Assembly (NCBI GenBank): GCA_946807835.1
Contig: OX327710.1
Location: forward strand, 19,704,501-19,768,500
DNA: 64,000 nucleotides
Direction: 5' to 3'
Origin: Ailanthus altissimus
Taxonomy: Eukaryota > Streptophyta > Magnoliopsida > Sapindales > Simaroubaceae
Made by a program: the position numbers and the translations under genes. The notes below the pieces were generated by a model. It was given only the letters and a program-made list of their open reading frames with translations, made no database searches and had not been told where the DNA came from. Of this stretch, positions 35,776 to 48,579 are shown one piece after another. Position 1 is the stretch's first letter. Each line of letters starts with the position of its first letter.

Positions 35776-37248
35776 GCTGGGCTCTTTAATTACTAGAAGA
35801 TGAAAGAAATTAGCGCAAATGAATTTCTAGGTTGAATTTTCTAACCAAACTTTTGTGTGGAAAAAAATCAAAGACGACTGGTTGAGATTGACCAGAGGCT
35901 GTTCTATAAGCTTTCAGTTTTTCAAAACATGTCTTTGTTTATGCACTTGATTTGGAAAACTTATCCATTCATGATGTTATCTAGCTTCATTAATATGGTT
36001 TACGAATTTTCTACGTGTGGATTTTTCCAATTCTTTATTCGAGATGATCACGAATTGATGAGAAAGTTATAGCAGGGATGTGCATATTACGTATTTAGAC
36101 AATAATATTTTGTCATATTTGTATTTATTTTGAAATAAGTCAAGTATATATTAACAATAAAAGTAATAATAATTAAAAGGTGAAACAAATCTTAAAATTT
36201 TATTAGATGATTTCGTTCCATCTAAAATTCTCTCTCGTCAAAGTAAGTTTTAGTAGTGTCAAGATTCATTAGTTTATGTTATTTCAGTCATTGTCCTCTT
36301 CGTTGACTAGAGCTATTATTAGTTGTAATTTTCAGTCTAGATATATGTAAACAAAAATTTATAAAATTGAATAAAAAATTTTAAAAAAAAACTTTAAAAA
36401 AAAAAAAAAAGTGCTAGATATGAAGAGAAAGGTGGCGGCTACGAGATTGTCATTGTCATTCAACAGTATTTTTCGGTGCATCACCGCTTCTATGAGAGTC
36501 ACTTATCGACAATTTACCTGATGAAGATGGTAACACATCTCAAGTCATTGACATTTGACGGAAACAATCTGGTGGCTATTATTTTCCCACCGTGTATGGC
36601 ACTTCAGTATTTTTTTCGAAAATAAATTTATTATATCAAATATTGTTAAATTTAAAATTTGATGGTATCAACATCCACCAACGACTACTAGTATCATAGT
36701 TGGCTGCTCTTTTTATTTTTTAATTTTTTTTTGTTCAAATTATTATAAAGATTATTCAATATATTTTATAAATTTTTATTAAAATAAAATAAAATAAGTA
36801 TATTACTTTGGCCTACTTTTTTTTCAAATTTATTAAATAAATAAATAAAATTATGTCACATATTTTATTTAAAATTTGAGATTAAATTTAAATTAAAAAG
36901 GTAAAGAAGTTATTTAAATATAAAATGGCATAATCCATCCAAACTGACAAACTGGTCACTCTGTCAACTAAGTGGAGTTTTTGTGAGATTTTCGATACTA
37001 TAAAAGTGTTTATACATTCCTTTTTATAATTAAAATAAATAAATAAATTGGTACACATGATACAATTAAAAAATATGTGAATATACATACTATGGCAATT
37101 GTATAAATTGAGCCCTCAGACAGAAGTTCTTTCAGAAAATGAATTCGCTCAACAGTGAAGAAAAGAATCAATGCAACAGCTTCAACTGCATTTATTCTAA
37201 TTTCTAAAGAATACAAGCCATGTAAATTTGTCCAAAAAAAATCTGCCC
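35776..37248. other. intergenic DNA between the GDSL genes
   Basis: It contains the promoter side of gene A and the 3' flank of gene B. A moderately GC-rich patch at about 36420-36600 stands out from its AT-rich surroundings, but I find no credible ORF or domain in it. Confidence 0.4.
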
Positions 37249-40176
37249 TTAACGAATTTGGAAGAGTTTCTTTAGATTATAAGGCCCAATAACATGAGAA
37301 TTGCTTGCCCCATTCCACATTTGCTCTGTAAATTGTCTGTTAGCAAGTTCAGTGAAATGGACTGAGTCCCAAAACACATATTCATTTGGATTCTCACACA
37401 GCTCAAATTCCTTCACTGGCCTCTTTCCCCCACAGCTAAAAACTCCTCTAAATTTCCCAGTTCCACAACAAGCTGCTTTTCCTTCTTTGAATCCTAAATT
37501 ATATCACATAGAACAAATTAACACAAAAAGAAAAATCATATTAAAGATGCTAGAGAGAATTGAAGTCAAGGATGGATATGGTTTTCTTACCATATTTGGA
37601 AGGATGATTCATTCTTTTTCTGAGACTGCTGTGCAAGTCAAAGAGTGAATACTTGAACCCCTCCAATTGTTTTTGTAAACCAAAGAGGTGCTTGGACAGA
37701 GCCTTGTTATGCAATTTTGCTAGCATTGAAGGTTTTTCTAAGCATCTACCATTGCTCTTCATATTCATTACTCTTATCACAGGAAGACAACCCAGGTCAG
37801 GTACATTCATGAATGCAAATTTCCTGCCCCCTCTCTTATAAACTTCCTGGAAAATGAATTATAATTTGAAGCACATAAGTTTTAAACATTAATCCAACTT
37901 GATATTCAAGTTTATTCAGGTCTACTTAATTTTAAAAGCGTAAATGTTAAAGACTACTTTCATTCCACAGTTAGATATTTATCAAATACCCACCTGTTTT
38001 ACTTCATCGCTAATGCTTCCATAATAGAACGGCTCTAATTTTAAAACTACAATACCTTCATACCAAACAAACCTTTTATTTAAGCAACGCAGCAACGGAA
38101 AGATTTGGATTTTTTTTTTTCTTTTTTATGTTTACCCATGAGATTATTTAGGTAAAAGAGGATCAAATTCAATACTACTTACTTTGACGACTGTTGTTAG
38201 ATTGCCAATCACCATCTCAACATATCTAGACTCTGAGAAAGAGTTTAGTAGGGTGAAATCATTGGTCAAGAAAGGACTGTTGTAATCATTGCTTCCAATG
38301 CTAAACAAATAGACGGCTCTTGATATTCTCATCCTGGCTTCATCATTGCCTAATTTTTCTCTCAGCCAACTCTCTACCTTCTTGTAGTAGCTAAGCTGAG
38401 TTCTGAGACTAATCACCTGATAAAAATGCAATTCAAATAAAATTAATACTACTGAACCAAGGACTCCAACTCAATGTTTACTTTGTGTTTAACAACCCTA
38501 AGCCTTGATGTGATGTGAAAATGGAATACAATGCCATTAAGTTTTTTGGGCCTCACTTGATGTTTGACAAATCAAGGAAGCACTTAAGTACTAGTGGACC
38601 CTGATATTAGGTGCATCCAGCCTAAATAAAGTAATGTTGTCTCTGGCTAAGCTTACATAGTCCACAAGATTTGGGTCAACACAAAAGCCACACATATCTA
38701 TAGACTAAACTGAACATGTATCACAAAAGTCTTGCCCTTTTGTGTTACTTTTTCAATCCTGTTCTACATGTTAGCTGGACTTTGTTTAGGTCAAGAAGAA
38801 GCTATCAGAAAATATTGAAATATTTTTTTTCCTTTAATCTGTTTGTGTTTGTTCACTTAAGATGAACCATTTAGATAAATAAGCTAAACAATTCTTAATA
38901 TTTTAAAATTAATCATAAAATCTTTCTTGACCAAACTGTCTTGTAAGATCATTGTGGGGCTTTAATTTTCCATCTCATCAGAAAAATAGGTTTTTTCTTT
39001 TTCATTGCGAGTTTGAATTTCTAGTCCTATTATGGATTTGAATTTGTCGCCCTATTATAAGTTTGAATTATATATTTCTTGATTTTTTAAATATGAATTT
39101 CTCGTCCTATTAAGTGTTTGGATTTCTTGCCCAATGTAACTTACAAAAATTCTCACACCCCATGTTAGTATACTTCGCCTCACTTTCAATTTAAATTTCT
39201 CAGCCATTGTTGATAATATTTAAAAAAATTCCTTAACGAACAAACAATATGCATAAGTTTTGATATATGAAAAAAAAAAATTTGCTAGAAGCGTAAAAAA
39301 TAGTTATTTTTTGTACATGTTCATATATTTTAAAATGCAATACTAAGCTAAATTAACAATGATAACGTCAATTTTTTAAAGCTACACCATAGTTATCCCC
39401 TCTATTTAATTTATATATGTATTTTAAAACGTTTAAATATTCACTTCTAAAAATTTTCCAGAGGTTAAAAGGCGCAGACACCTGCACCTAAAAATTTCCA
39501 GGAGCCTAGGAGTATGCAAAATAGTGCATTATCCAAGCAAATGAAAATAACAGAAGCAATGTTTCATATCTAAATGTAAAAAATTATACGTACATCTCCT
39601 TGGAAAGTCTCAACCAAAGCACCTGCTCCGGCTGATGCAAAATTCACTCCACTGTAATATTCACGAAAACCCGGTTGTAAAAAAGGTGGGATCAATGGCA
39701 AGTTAGCATATTCAGCTGCACAAATTTTTACAAGACAAAGACAAGAAGATAACACACAAAAGAGAGATAACATTAATTAGCAGACAGAATATTTGTTGGT
39801 TATAATAACACCAAAAACAATAATAATAATAATAATAATAATGGATTTTTGTACAACCAAGAAAGAAAACATAGCAAAAAGATTTGCAAAATCTCTCACC
39901 AACGAAGTCTGACACCAACCGGCCGTCGGAGAATCTTCCGGTGGGGAACTTGAAGAACGTTTCTCCATAGGGCCAAAAGTTTGCTTGGTCAAGAGTTGTG
40001 GTGTTGATGTAATTGTTGTTGCCGGCATCTAAATACGAGTCACCAAAGATGAAAAGGGCAGCATCATTTTTTTGCTTTGGCAGCTGATGCTCGGGTGATT
40101 TAGCTTTGCAAGTTCTTGCTGAAATGAGGGCTACAAGAAGAAAGAAGAAGACGAGAGAGCTTTTGGGCCTTGCCAT
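37249..40176 (-). CDS. GDSL esterase/lipase (GLIP-like), gene B
   Basis: Tandem paralogue of gene A and also a likely secreted esterase/lipase. Exons on minus: 39900-40176, 39594-39715, 38183-38416, 37591-37846 and 37249-37493, with GT..AG borders, giving 377 residues. Exons 3 and 4 (234 and 256 bp) have exactly the same lengths as in gene A and all phases match. The signal peptide is about residues 1-25. Ser47 lies in FIFGDSYLDAGNN, Asn176 in FSIGSNDY, and Asp339/His342 in FWDSVHFTELAN, where the usual HP reads HF. The catalytic set is complete. Intron 2 is enlarged (1,177 bp) and intron 1 holds an AAT microsatellite (about 39822-39842). Confidence 0.92.
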
Positions 40177-40310
40177 GGCTTGGTTTAATTAATTTTTCAC
40201 CATTTTTTGCATTACACAAAACGTGCTGTATGCAACTGATGACCCCATGTAAGGTATATCAACTTTGTCTTCATTTGCTTTTGAATATGACTAAACTAAT
40301 TAATAAGCTT

Positions 40311-40323
40311 TTATTTATATATA
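40311..40323 (-). promoter_or_regulatory. likely TATA box of GDSL gene B
   Basis: The minus strand reads TATATATAAATAA about 135 bases upstream of the ATG, a sensible distance for a plant core promoter with a 5' leader of about 100 bases. Confidence 0.45.
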
Positions 40324-41789
40324 TGCAAACGAGATTTTTGGACCGGTCAGAGCATTGATCTAGATTTAAACGAGGTGTTGAAATTAAGCAGAGGATAGAA
40401 TTGGAACAATGAGATTTTGTAAAATGTCTGACCAAAGTTGTAAGGATCCTGAAAATGTGCTGACAAATTATTCAAAGGGCTGTTTATATATAAAACATAG
40501 AAAAAAAACTTCCAATCACATGAAGTTGCCAGATTTATAAAGGATTTTTCGGAACCAGTTCATTGTCAATATTTGGCTCTTATTAATTAAAACATAATCA
40601 TCAGATGCAAAGATCTATCATAAGCAGGAAATATTAAAGCTGATAGATGGAAAGGTTTTATAGATTTTTTAAGTCTATGGCTCACTTCTTTTTCCTTCAT
40701 TTTTTCCTTTCTTAGGGAAGGCATAAAGAATTGAACAAGAAATTCTTTTAGTAATTTGTACAAAAGGGCTTTTAATTTTTTTATTAAATGAGCAAATTTA
40801 GAGATTGACTTAGATTTAAAATGGAGTAATATCCAATAAAAAAAATAAATGTTCCCACATGACCATAATCCTAACAGATTCAACTATATTAATATTTTTG
40901 TATAATTTTATTTTAAATCTTTGATCTAGAAGCCTCATCTATAAACTTGTAGATGTTACTATATGATGCTTGTCTTGTCATATAATTGAAATTAAATAAT
41001 GATTTGTGTGGAAGAATTACATATCATCCTCTTACTAAATATGCATAATGCATCAAATATTTGAACTCACAGCCTTAGTTAAAAGGAGAAAGATACAATC
41101 CTTATCAGCTTCAAAAGTCGGTTGCCAGCCAGTTCTTATCACAAAAACATGGCCACAAATTCATTTGAAGAGTTTGTATTAGATTAATGAGTGAATTATA
41201 TGCCTTCAAAAGAAAAAAATCAATAAGCTTGTGTATGAAGTATGATCTTTATGCTCTGGGTTGGTAGTAATAAAGTCTTAAGAGTTAATAATAAGGGCTG
41301 GATCTTGTGAAATGTCACATTCAATTAGTTGTTCAAACCAATAATCACCACCTTCCTTTCTTGTAAAAGATGTGAAAGTTAGGCCATAAAGTTTAAATAA
41401 TGATTTATGTGTATCACATTGAGTATTCTTTTCATCTTTTATCAAATTCTTTGCTACAAGGATTGTTTAATATAGCAATTCTTTTACCTAGGAAAATTTA
41501 AGTTGGTGAGGTTTCTGCTTAGTTGTTTCCCAAATTGCTAACAAGCTTTTAGCCCTTTTTGACATAAAACTTATAGCATTAGCAGCATATATGATATATG
41601 AATGTAGCATAGAGCTAATATAATTACCTTGCGAAAGCAACATTAATATCTAATTAATTATGATTCAACTGTGAAATTATTGGAATATCCGAGCAACAGG
41701 AGAGCCGAGAAAAGGATTCAACCTCAACATTTTAACGGCAAAAATCGTATTTGGTAAAAGTTATATATATCTTATGTTATATACAAATT
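40324..41789. other. upstream region of GDSL gene B, non-coding
   Basis: No gene seen. It is ordinary AT-rich promoter or intergenic DNA ending at the LTR of gag-only element copy 2. The ORF at 40587-40883 shows no recognisable domain. Confidence 0.4.
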
Positions 41790-42618
41790 TGTTGAGACTT
41801 AGAGATCAGGTTGAAATGAATAATCTCAAATTCAACTTAGAATTTTAATGTTCTCATGTATAGTGGAATAATTTGTTAATCAAGTAAAATATTAAAAATT
41901 TAAAATAGAATATAAAATAGTACAAGACAATCTTACGTGGTTCAGTCAATTACCTACGTTTACAGTGGATTCAAGAATTTTAACCTCTTTTATTAATTCT
42001 CTAAAGATTTTATAAAAAAAATTCAATTTAAAAAATTCTCAAAATCACCTAATGTTTAGTGAATCCTTACTCTACCACAAGTAATGAACACCCAAACAAC
42101 GGTTCCATCTTAGTGCATACAAGCACTCAGTGCCTACCCAGTTCTTCCCCTCTCTTAAAGTCTCTCATAATGCTTTATTTGAAATAAATGGTTTACAAGT
42201 GTTTATATAAGTGTATTTCGTGCCTACTAACCCTATTTCTTATTAGAGTAAGAGTCCACTTATTTTAGAAGTTCAAAACTTTTCAAAACTCAAAATTCGG
42301 ATCAAAAACGGACTCTCTATCATTCTTGCGCCGCAGCGCTCATCCCTGGGCGCAGCAGCGTTGGCCATATCGCGCCCATCACCGCGGTGCTGGGGTTCTG
42401 TGCTGAGCGTCGCGACTCTCAGCCCTAGTGCCGTCTATACTTGTTTTCTTTACTTTCTTTGCGTCTTCGAATCCCTTTTCACTTTCCCCTTCATGTCCCA
42501 CATATCCTAGACTTCTCTATACGTGTCTCACACGTTCTAGACTTCTTGTGACTCTCCACTTTAATATTCATCTCAATTCTTGTCCAACTAAGATTGTTGA
42601 ATCACCAATTTTTCAACA
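41790..42618 (-). repeat. 3' LTR of gag-only element copy 2
   Basis: 829 bp, TGTTGAGACTT to TTTTTCAACA, followed inward by the polypurine tract (complement of AACCCTTCTTTGATTC). It contains a decayed CpG-rich array at about 42330-42425. Confidence 0.85.
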
Positions 42619-42928
42619 AACCCTTCTTTGATTCAAAATCTTCCAAGTAAGAATGCTTCTGGATCCGATCCACACCAATACTCTATCACTTAGAGTTGAG
42701 TCCAGTTAAGTCTCCACCAAGACTTAACTTTTTCTAGGCTAGTGACTTTGGTCTCCAAAGGCATTTGTGCATCTTGTATACAGTATGGATGCATTGCACT
42801 CCTTTCTGACCTTCATCACCTCGGTGAGCACGGTTTGGATAGTGGTCTACATTACCCCAACACCCCGCGTTGGGCCACTCATGGCCATCCCAGTAAACAC
42901 ATAGATCCCTCAATTGTGCTTCTCACCC

Positions 42929-44023
42929 TTAAACCTTATAGGTCCTTTCTCTACCCTTAGTTTTTCTTTTTTTTGCTCTAACCGAATACCCTTCCTCATT
43001 GAACTTGCTTAGAGATATCAAGTTCCTTCTCAATTTAGGAATATGCCTTACACCATGTAAGTCCCTAGTTTCTCCACCTTGCATCCTCAACCTTATGTCA
43101 CCAACTCTCATAATCTCATAAGTCATGTCATTCCCCATAAGAGCTTTACCTTTCTTGGCTTTGTAGTTGGTAAACATCGATCTGTCGGGACACATATAGA
43201 CGCTACACCTTGAATCTAGTATCCATTTGTCAGCGTACTTTCCCCTTGAGGCTACCAATGTGTCTACAACTTTGGCATCTTCCTCAGTACTGATTGTAGC
43301 CCACCCTCCTTGGCCTTTTGATTTCGAACAATCATTCACAAAGTGCCCTTCCTTATTACAAAGGAAATACTTTTTGGATCTCCTCCTTGATTGGTTGCTC
43401 TTCTTTCCTTGTGCAAGCAATGTTGTTCCACTCTCAAACTCGGATCTCTTTGTCAATTCTTTTGAGTTCAATGATGCCTTAACGTCATTCATTGTTAAAG
43501 ACTCCTTACTATATAGCAGCATATCCACAAAGCTCTTGTAGCTCTTTAGTAACGAACTTAACAGGATAATGGCATTGTCTTCATCCTCAATCTTGATGCC
43601 CAATTGCTCAAGACTTATGATGATCTTGTTGAACTCGTCAATGTGAGCTCTTAATGAAGATCTCTCATGCATTGTTAAAGGATGTAGTTTCTTTTTCACA
43701 AGAAGTCTATTTACAAGGGACTTCTTCATGTACAATGCCTCGAGTCTCTTCTATAGCCCTAAAGCGGTTTTCTCATCACCAACTTCCCTTAATATTTCGT
43801 CACTCAATGCCAAGATTATGGTGCTATGATCTTTTTTCTGAATCGTGTCCCAATCTTTCTGTCCAGACTTTGAGATTGTCATCTCATCGCTAGTTAAGGA
43901 GCTGGCTTTCTCCAAGGCTAAGTTTAGCCATTCCTTCACTAGTAGAGCCTTAACCTTCTTCCTCCAAAGATTGAAGTCATTCATCCCATTGAAATTCTTT
44001 ATTTCTTGCTTGATTACAGCCAT
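42929..44023 (-). pseudogene. copia gag plus protease start, copy 2
   Basis: It begins MAVIKQEIKNFNGMNDFNLW at 44023. After one stop (TAG at 43751-43753) it continues as a single 268-residue ORF from 43735. The zinc knuckle reads YFLCNKEGHFVNDC, so the first knuckle Cys is Tyr. The protease motif reads WILDSRCSVYMCPD, with the Gly of DSG changed to Arg. Thus copy 2 has the longer continuous frame, but both its knuckle and its protease motif are damaged. Confidence 0.85.
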
Positions 44024-44058
44024 GGTTTAAATACCCCAAGTGTGTATTATCAAACCTT

Positions 44059-44073
44059 TAGCTCTGATACCAG
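44059..44073 (-). other. primer binding site, copy 2
   Basis: The minus strand reads TGGTATCAGAGCTAA next to the right LTR, the same initiator tRNA-Met site as in copy 1. Confidence 0.85.
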
Positions 44074-44075
44074 TT

Positions 44076-44928
44076 TGTTGAGGGAGGGAATGCTCTTCTT
44101 CCTCTTGAGATTAGGTTGAAGCGAAAAACCTCAAGTTCAACCTAAAACCCTAACCTCTTTGCGTAGCAGAATAACCTGTTAATCAAGTAAAGTACCAAAA
44201 AATCAAAGCAGAATATAAAATAGCACAATACAATCTTACGTGGTTCGACCAATTGTCTACGTCTACGGTGAATCCAAGGATCCTAGCCTTTCTTATTAAC
44301 TCTCTAGAGATTTTACAAAGAAAACCCAATTTAAAGAACCCTCAAAAAGACCTAATGTTTAGTGAACTCTTACTCTACCACTACCAATGAATACCCAAAC
44401 AACGGTTCCACCCTAGTGCACATAAGCACTTAGTGTCTACCTAGTTCTTCTCCTTTGTTAGAGTCTCTCTTAATGCTTGATCTGAAATAAAGGGTTTACA
44501 AGTGTTTATATATGGTGTATTTCATGCCTACTAACCCTATTTCTTGTTGGAGTAAGAGTTCATTTGTTTTGGAAGTCTAAAATTTCCCAAAACTTGAAAT
44601 CAAGATTAAAAAGGGCTCTTTATCGCGTCTAGCACCGCGGCGCTTATCCCTGGGCGCTGTGGCTCTCAAGCATGGGCACCGCGGCGCTGAGCCCTGCGAC
44701 GCTCAGCCCTGGTGCCACCTATGCTTGTTTTTTTCACTTCTTTCGCATTTTTGAGTCTGGTTTCATTTCCCTTTTCGTGTCTCACATGTCCTAAACTTCT
44801 CCATACGTGTCTCACACATTCTAGACTTCTCCATACGCCACACATTCTAAACTTCTTAATACTCTCTAGTTTAATATTTATTTTAATTTTTATTCAACTA
44901 AAATTATTAAATCACTAATTTTTTAATA
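44076..44928 (-). repeat. 5' LTR of gag-only element copy 2
   Basis: About 853 bp, starting TGTTGAGGGAGGG. The right end is mutated (TTTTAATA in place of TTCCAACA). The GCGCTG-rich array at about 44625-44715 is partly intact. Confidence 0.8.
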
Positions 44929-45559
44929 ATAATTTTAATATAAAATTTTGATCTTGTGAAAAACATTGCTTATTATACGATACACGTGATTTCATCGCTT
45001 TTTAAATAGTATTAAAGTTATGAATTAATTAAAATGTGTCTTATGACGTTGTCGTTTACCATAAGATAACGACGTCACCCACAAAATTATTTCTCTTATA
45101 ATATAATTGTCAACTTGGATAACACCTATTTTGGCAGAACCTTTGTGATAGTTCATGAATTATTTTGATTTGAAAGGATGTGACCAGTACCATTGTCCAC
45201 ATTCATGACTTTGGTCTTTTCCTCTCTTATTTTGCTGTAAATGTAGAAAGGAACTAGAGAGCATCGAAGAATCAAATTTCTGCTGTTATATAAATCCAAT
45301 GAAAGTGACAAATAAACCAGAGCTGCTGCAATGTAAAAGGCTTATTACATGAATACTGAGACAAGTTTTGGCAGAGGCGGGTTAATTATTTTGTACAAAA
45401 ATGAACAAAAAAAAAATAGTAGAATAAATTAATTTCTCTGCTTGCTCTTCATTTTCCTCCTTATATTTGAAGAGATGCTTTGCAGAAAAGACAAGGTACC
45501 ACAATCACTCTTCTTGTTGATGGTTACAATTTCTTTAAGACTTGAAAGTTGAAATTTTC
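44929..45559. other. 3' flank of the LEA_2 gene, non-coding
   Basis: No gene seen. A small palindrome (GACGTTGTCGTTTACC..AACGACGTC, about 45035-45075) is present. The part nearest 45560 is probably the 3' UTR of the LEA_2 gene. Confidence 0.4.
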
Positions 45560-46519
45560 TCATATGTAGATAGCTATGTCACACTTGTTGAAGAGGGGTC
45601 TAGAGTTATGAGGAAGAGTTGCCTGCAAAATACAAGTAATTCAGAATTAAGTATATGATCGATGTTGGCAAGTAAGTTTTGTGAAAGTACAAGGGAAAGT
45701 AAAAGGTAGTAAATGGAAATGAAACTTTACATTGTAAATTTGGGCTACTCTTATGGTGTTAATTCCACTTATGAATGTAAGCTGTCCATTGTCAAGATTT
45801 AAGTAGCACTCCAGAAAAACCTACAAATCAATATCAATGTGAAAGAAGAGTCAAAAAGAAGTATCAATAACCTTAGCTAGCTTCATAAGTAAAGGTACAT
45901 CATTTGTTTCTTGAAATTACGGCTTTGATATCTATTGCAAACAAGACTTGAGAGTTAAAGCAACCTTGATCATTGGCATGGTTATGTGAAATAACTGCAG
46001 TTCCACTTGGATATCGCCTAATAATTTGATTTGAACAACACTGTTGCTTGATTCATCTTCTGCTAACCCAGAAATTATTCGGCTAACATTAACGCAATGT
46101 ACCAAAACCCTTGTTGCCAGATTTACATTGTTACTTTGAGCTGGTTGAATGAACCCTGGGACTCTCATTACCCCTACAGGTTCTTCTTCCAAGTAAAGTT
46201 GGAACCTTGCAGGGCTATATTTGATGCCAAGCTTGTTAGGATTTTGAGCATTTAGGATTAATGAGACAACAGATGAAACAGAGAGGGATGAATTGGAACA
46301 AGTGTCGAGATCAAATGACACCACTCTTAGAGTTTCAAGTGAGAAAATAGGCTTTTGAGGCTTTCCAATGAAAATAACAAGTAATGCAATCAACCCCACA
46401 ATTGTGACTACAACCAGAACGAAAATGAGCAGAAAGAAAAGACTGCACCTCTTGAGAAAAAATGCGTGGCAGTGTTTTTGACAACATAAAAAATCTGAAC
46501 AGAGTTTTGGGATTCCCAT
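45560..46519 (-). CDS. LEA_2 / NDR1-HIN1-like membrane protein
   Basis: Three exons are proposed: 45965-46519, 45731-45820 and 45560-45622, all phase 0 with GT..AG borders, giving 235 residues. It has a short Cys/basic N-terminus, one strong transmembrane segment (about residues 25-52, ending VIFIGKPQKPIFSLETL) and then a LEA_2 domain. Splicing replaces the read-through tail VALTLKSCLQ with VFLECYLNLDNGQLTF, which fits the end of LEA_2 domains better; the short 195-residue unspliced form remains possible. Relatives are plasma-membrane proteins in defence and stress responses. The exact role and the third exon are inference. An ATG at 46548 in another frame precedes the start. Confidence 0.82.
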
Positions 46520-46548
46520 GGAGGGCCTTCATGTTGGGGCTTGGCCAT
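46408..46548 (-). other. overlapping upstream ORF of the LEA_2 gene
   Basis: The first ATG (46546-46548) has a strong context (A at -3, G at +4) and opens a 46-codon frame, MAKPQHEGPPWESQ..., that overlaps the LEA_2 start and ends inside its transmembrane region. The LEA_2 ATG has a weaker context (T at -3). It may repress translation, lie outside the mRNA, or mark a frameshift in the N-terminus. Confidence 0.35.
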
Positions 46549-48579
46549 ACTAAACTAGCTGTTAATGACAATTTTTAAGCTAAATTAATGGAAGTGCTTC
46601 ATAAAGAAGCAGGAATTTGATGTTTTGCTTTGCCCTGTAGCATTGGTTTATTCCTTTCTTAAGCTGAACTTAATGACTTCCAAAAGCAACTTTGTGCCAG
46701 AAGGAATGACGTCTTCTCATAAATTATACTTATCAGAGAGTTTGAAGTTTCAATTCATCAATAACATAAACCACTTACCCAATACTTTTCTCTCCATTAT
46801 AAATATTAAGTGTGCGTTATGAGATTTGGCTATGATACAGCAACTAAACTGTAGCAGCTGCTAGCATAAACATGAATTCAAGAGAATCTAACGTAGAACA
46901 TAAGAAATGAAAAAATATATATAAAACACGTAATTTAAAAAGATGTAACACATAATACCAATGGCAATCCATCATTTGTTCGGTAATTGTCACTTTCCCA
47001 CCACATCTTTATGATTATGGGTTCTACCTTTTTGTCTCATATTCTGTAAAATAGATTTCCCTCTAATAAGACTTGACGCCTCCCCTTTGGAAGTATACTC
47101 TTTAGGGTAGATTTTTCGCTTATTATGAGTCAGCACCTCTTTTTTGAGAATAGACACTTGAGCTAGATTACAGTTAGATTTATCTAATCATATTCCGATA
47201 AAGTTCTTTAAACTTATGAACACCCAAATAATAATAAAGATAGGGGAAAAAAAAAGCCACATAATAGTTACCAACCCATGAGTTTTAGAAATTCTTGTTA
47301 AGCTTAGATTGGGAGCTCTTTGAGGTCTCCTCCTAGTGCCATGGCCATGGTGCTAAAAGCTTAGCCAGAAATACATGTGATAATGTCATGGTTGGCCAGT
47401 GGTCGCCGGTCATCACTCACCCGCGGCCCATGGACAAGGGGCTCCGCTGCTAATGTTAGCTAGCCTTTGCAAATTGCAGAGGGCCCCACATAAATCTTGC
47501 TGGTTCTTTTGTCTATTCTCTTTCTCTTCTTTATTTAATAGTAAAATTTTACCCTGCTCAAGGCAACTGAGGTTCATCTTCCTAGGTACCGTCCTCTCCC
47601 AGAAACCCATAAAAGCGTACCAGATTTTCCCAAATATTGGAGCCCACCACACGTGTCAATCTGATGACACATGCACGAGGCTACGTACATGAACAGGAAG
47701 TTGTGCTGAGGATGATCATTAGGACATTTTAATACAACCTCCAACCATGAAAGCATGCGTCTTCTATGTGCTATAGCAATTTTAAAAAACTTGGACGAGT
47801 ATATGCAACGCATATACATCCATTCATAATCATATAATTGCAAATATCTGCAGAAAAGAAATGATAAAAAGGCTCATCCACTTTCAACTCCATCCATTAG
47901 TAGATGTAGCAAAAGCCAAATGCACTTCTATATTTTAAATACGTTGATTGAAGAAGAAAAAAAAACAAATGCTTTTGATACCCCCAATTAGCAAAATAAA
48001 CATGTTATGAGCTAAATGCTCAGCTGAATATCTTAACTTGCAAGTTGCAACTTAAGTTGCTCAAGGAAATCAGAATCAACTGTAATCAATATAGAGGTTA
48101 ATATGGGGTAGAAGAAAGATAATAGTATATCACTATAACAAATTTAATCAACAAAATATGTTAAGAGGCCTGTGGTTAGACAAAGACCCAGACAGAAACA
48201 AACAGCAAATATCAAGTTTCAGTATTTCATCACAAATCACACATAATGATCCATACAGTCACCAAAATGTCTTCAAGTTCAATGTCTCATAGGTTAAAAA
48301 GAAACCTAAATACCTATATACTCTTCACTTATACTAAGTGCTTCCTGAAAACACTCTCCACACATGGCTGGCTTAAGCATGTCCAACAGTTTAGTTTGTA
48401 CTGCATCTCAAACACAGATGACAACCATTCCTGAAAGCTGTACGAATGAGAAAGCAAATAAACATGAATAAAGCGACATTCAAACCAAAAAAAAGAAATT
48501 TAAATGGTAAGAATCAGAAAGTGAGAAACTCACTAACATGTAGCCTTATTTACAAAACTAGCAAGCAAGGGAAAGCTGC
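46549..48579. other. intergenic DNA between the LEA_2 and ERF genes
   Basis: No credible gene. About 47340-47700 is less AT-rich and has overlapping ORFs on both strands (47399-47692 and 47413-47652) without domains. The right side (about 48240-48579) is probably the ERF 3' UTR. Confidence 0.4.

Larger units (their letters stand above)
41790..44928 (-). mobile_element. gag-only (TR-GAG-like) retrotransposon, copy 2
   Basis: Same family and orientation as 3533-6749, with LTRs at 41790-42618 and 44076-44928. The internal region again holds only gag and the protease start. The two LTRs differ from each other far more than those of copy 1, many differences are C-to-T or G-to-A, and the terminal CA of the right LTR reads TA. 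I cannot find a clean target duplication. It is therefore an older insertion, lying between GDSL gene B and the LEA_2 gene. Confidence 0.85.

Noticed and set aside
47399..47692. Possible small gene between the LEA_2 and ERF genes
   Set aside because: ORFs exist on both strands over the same bases without recognisable domains; it is merely a less AT-rich patch.
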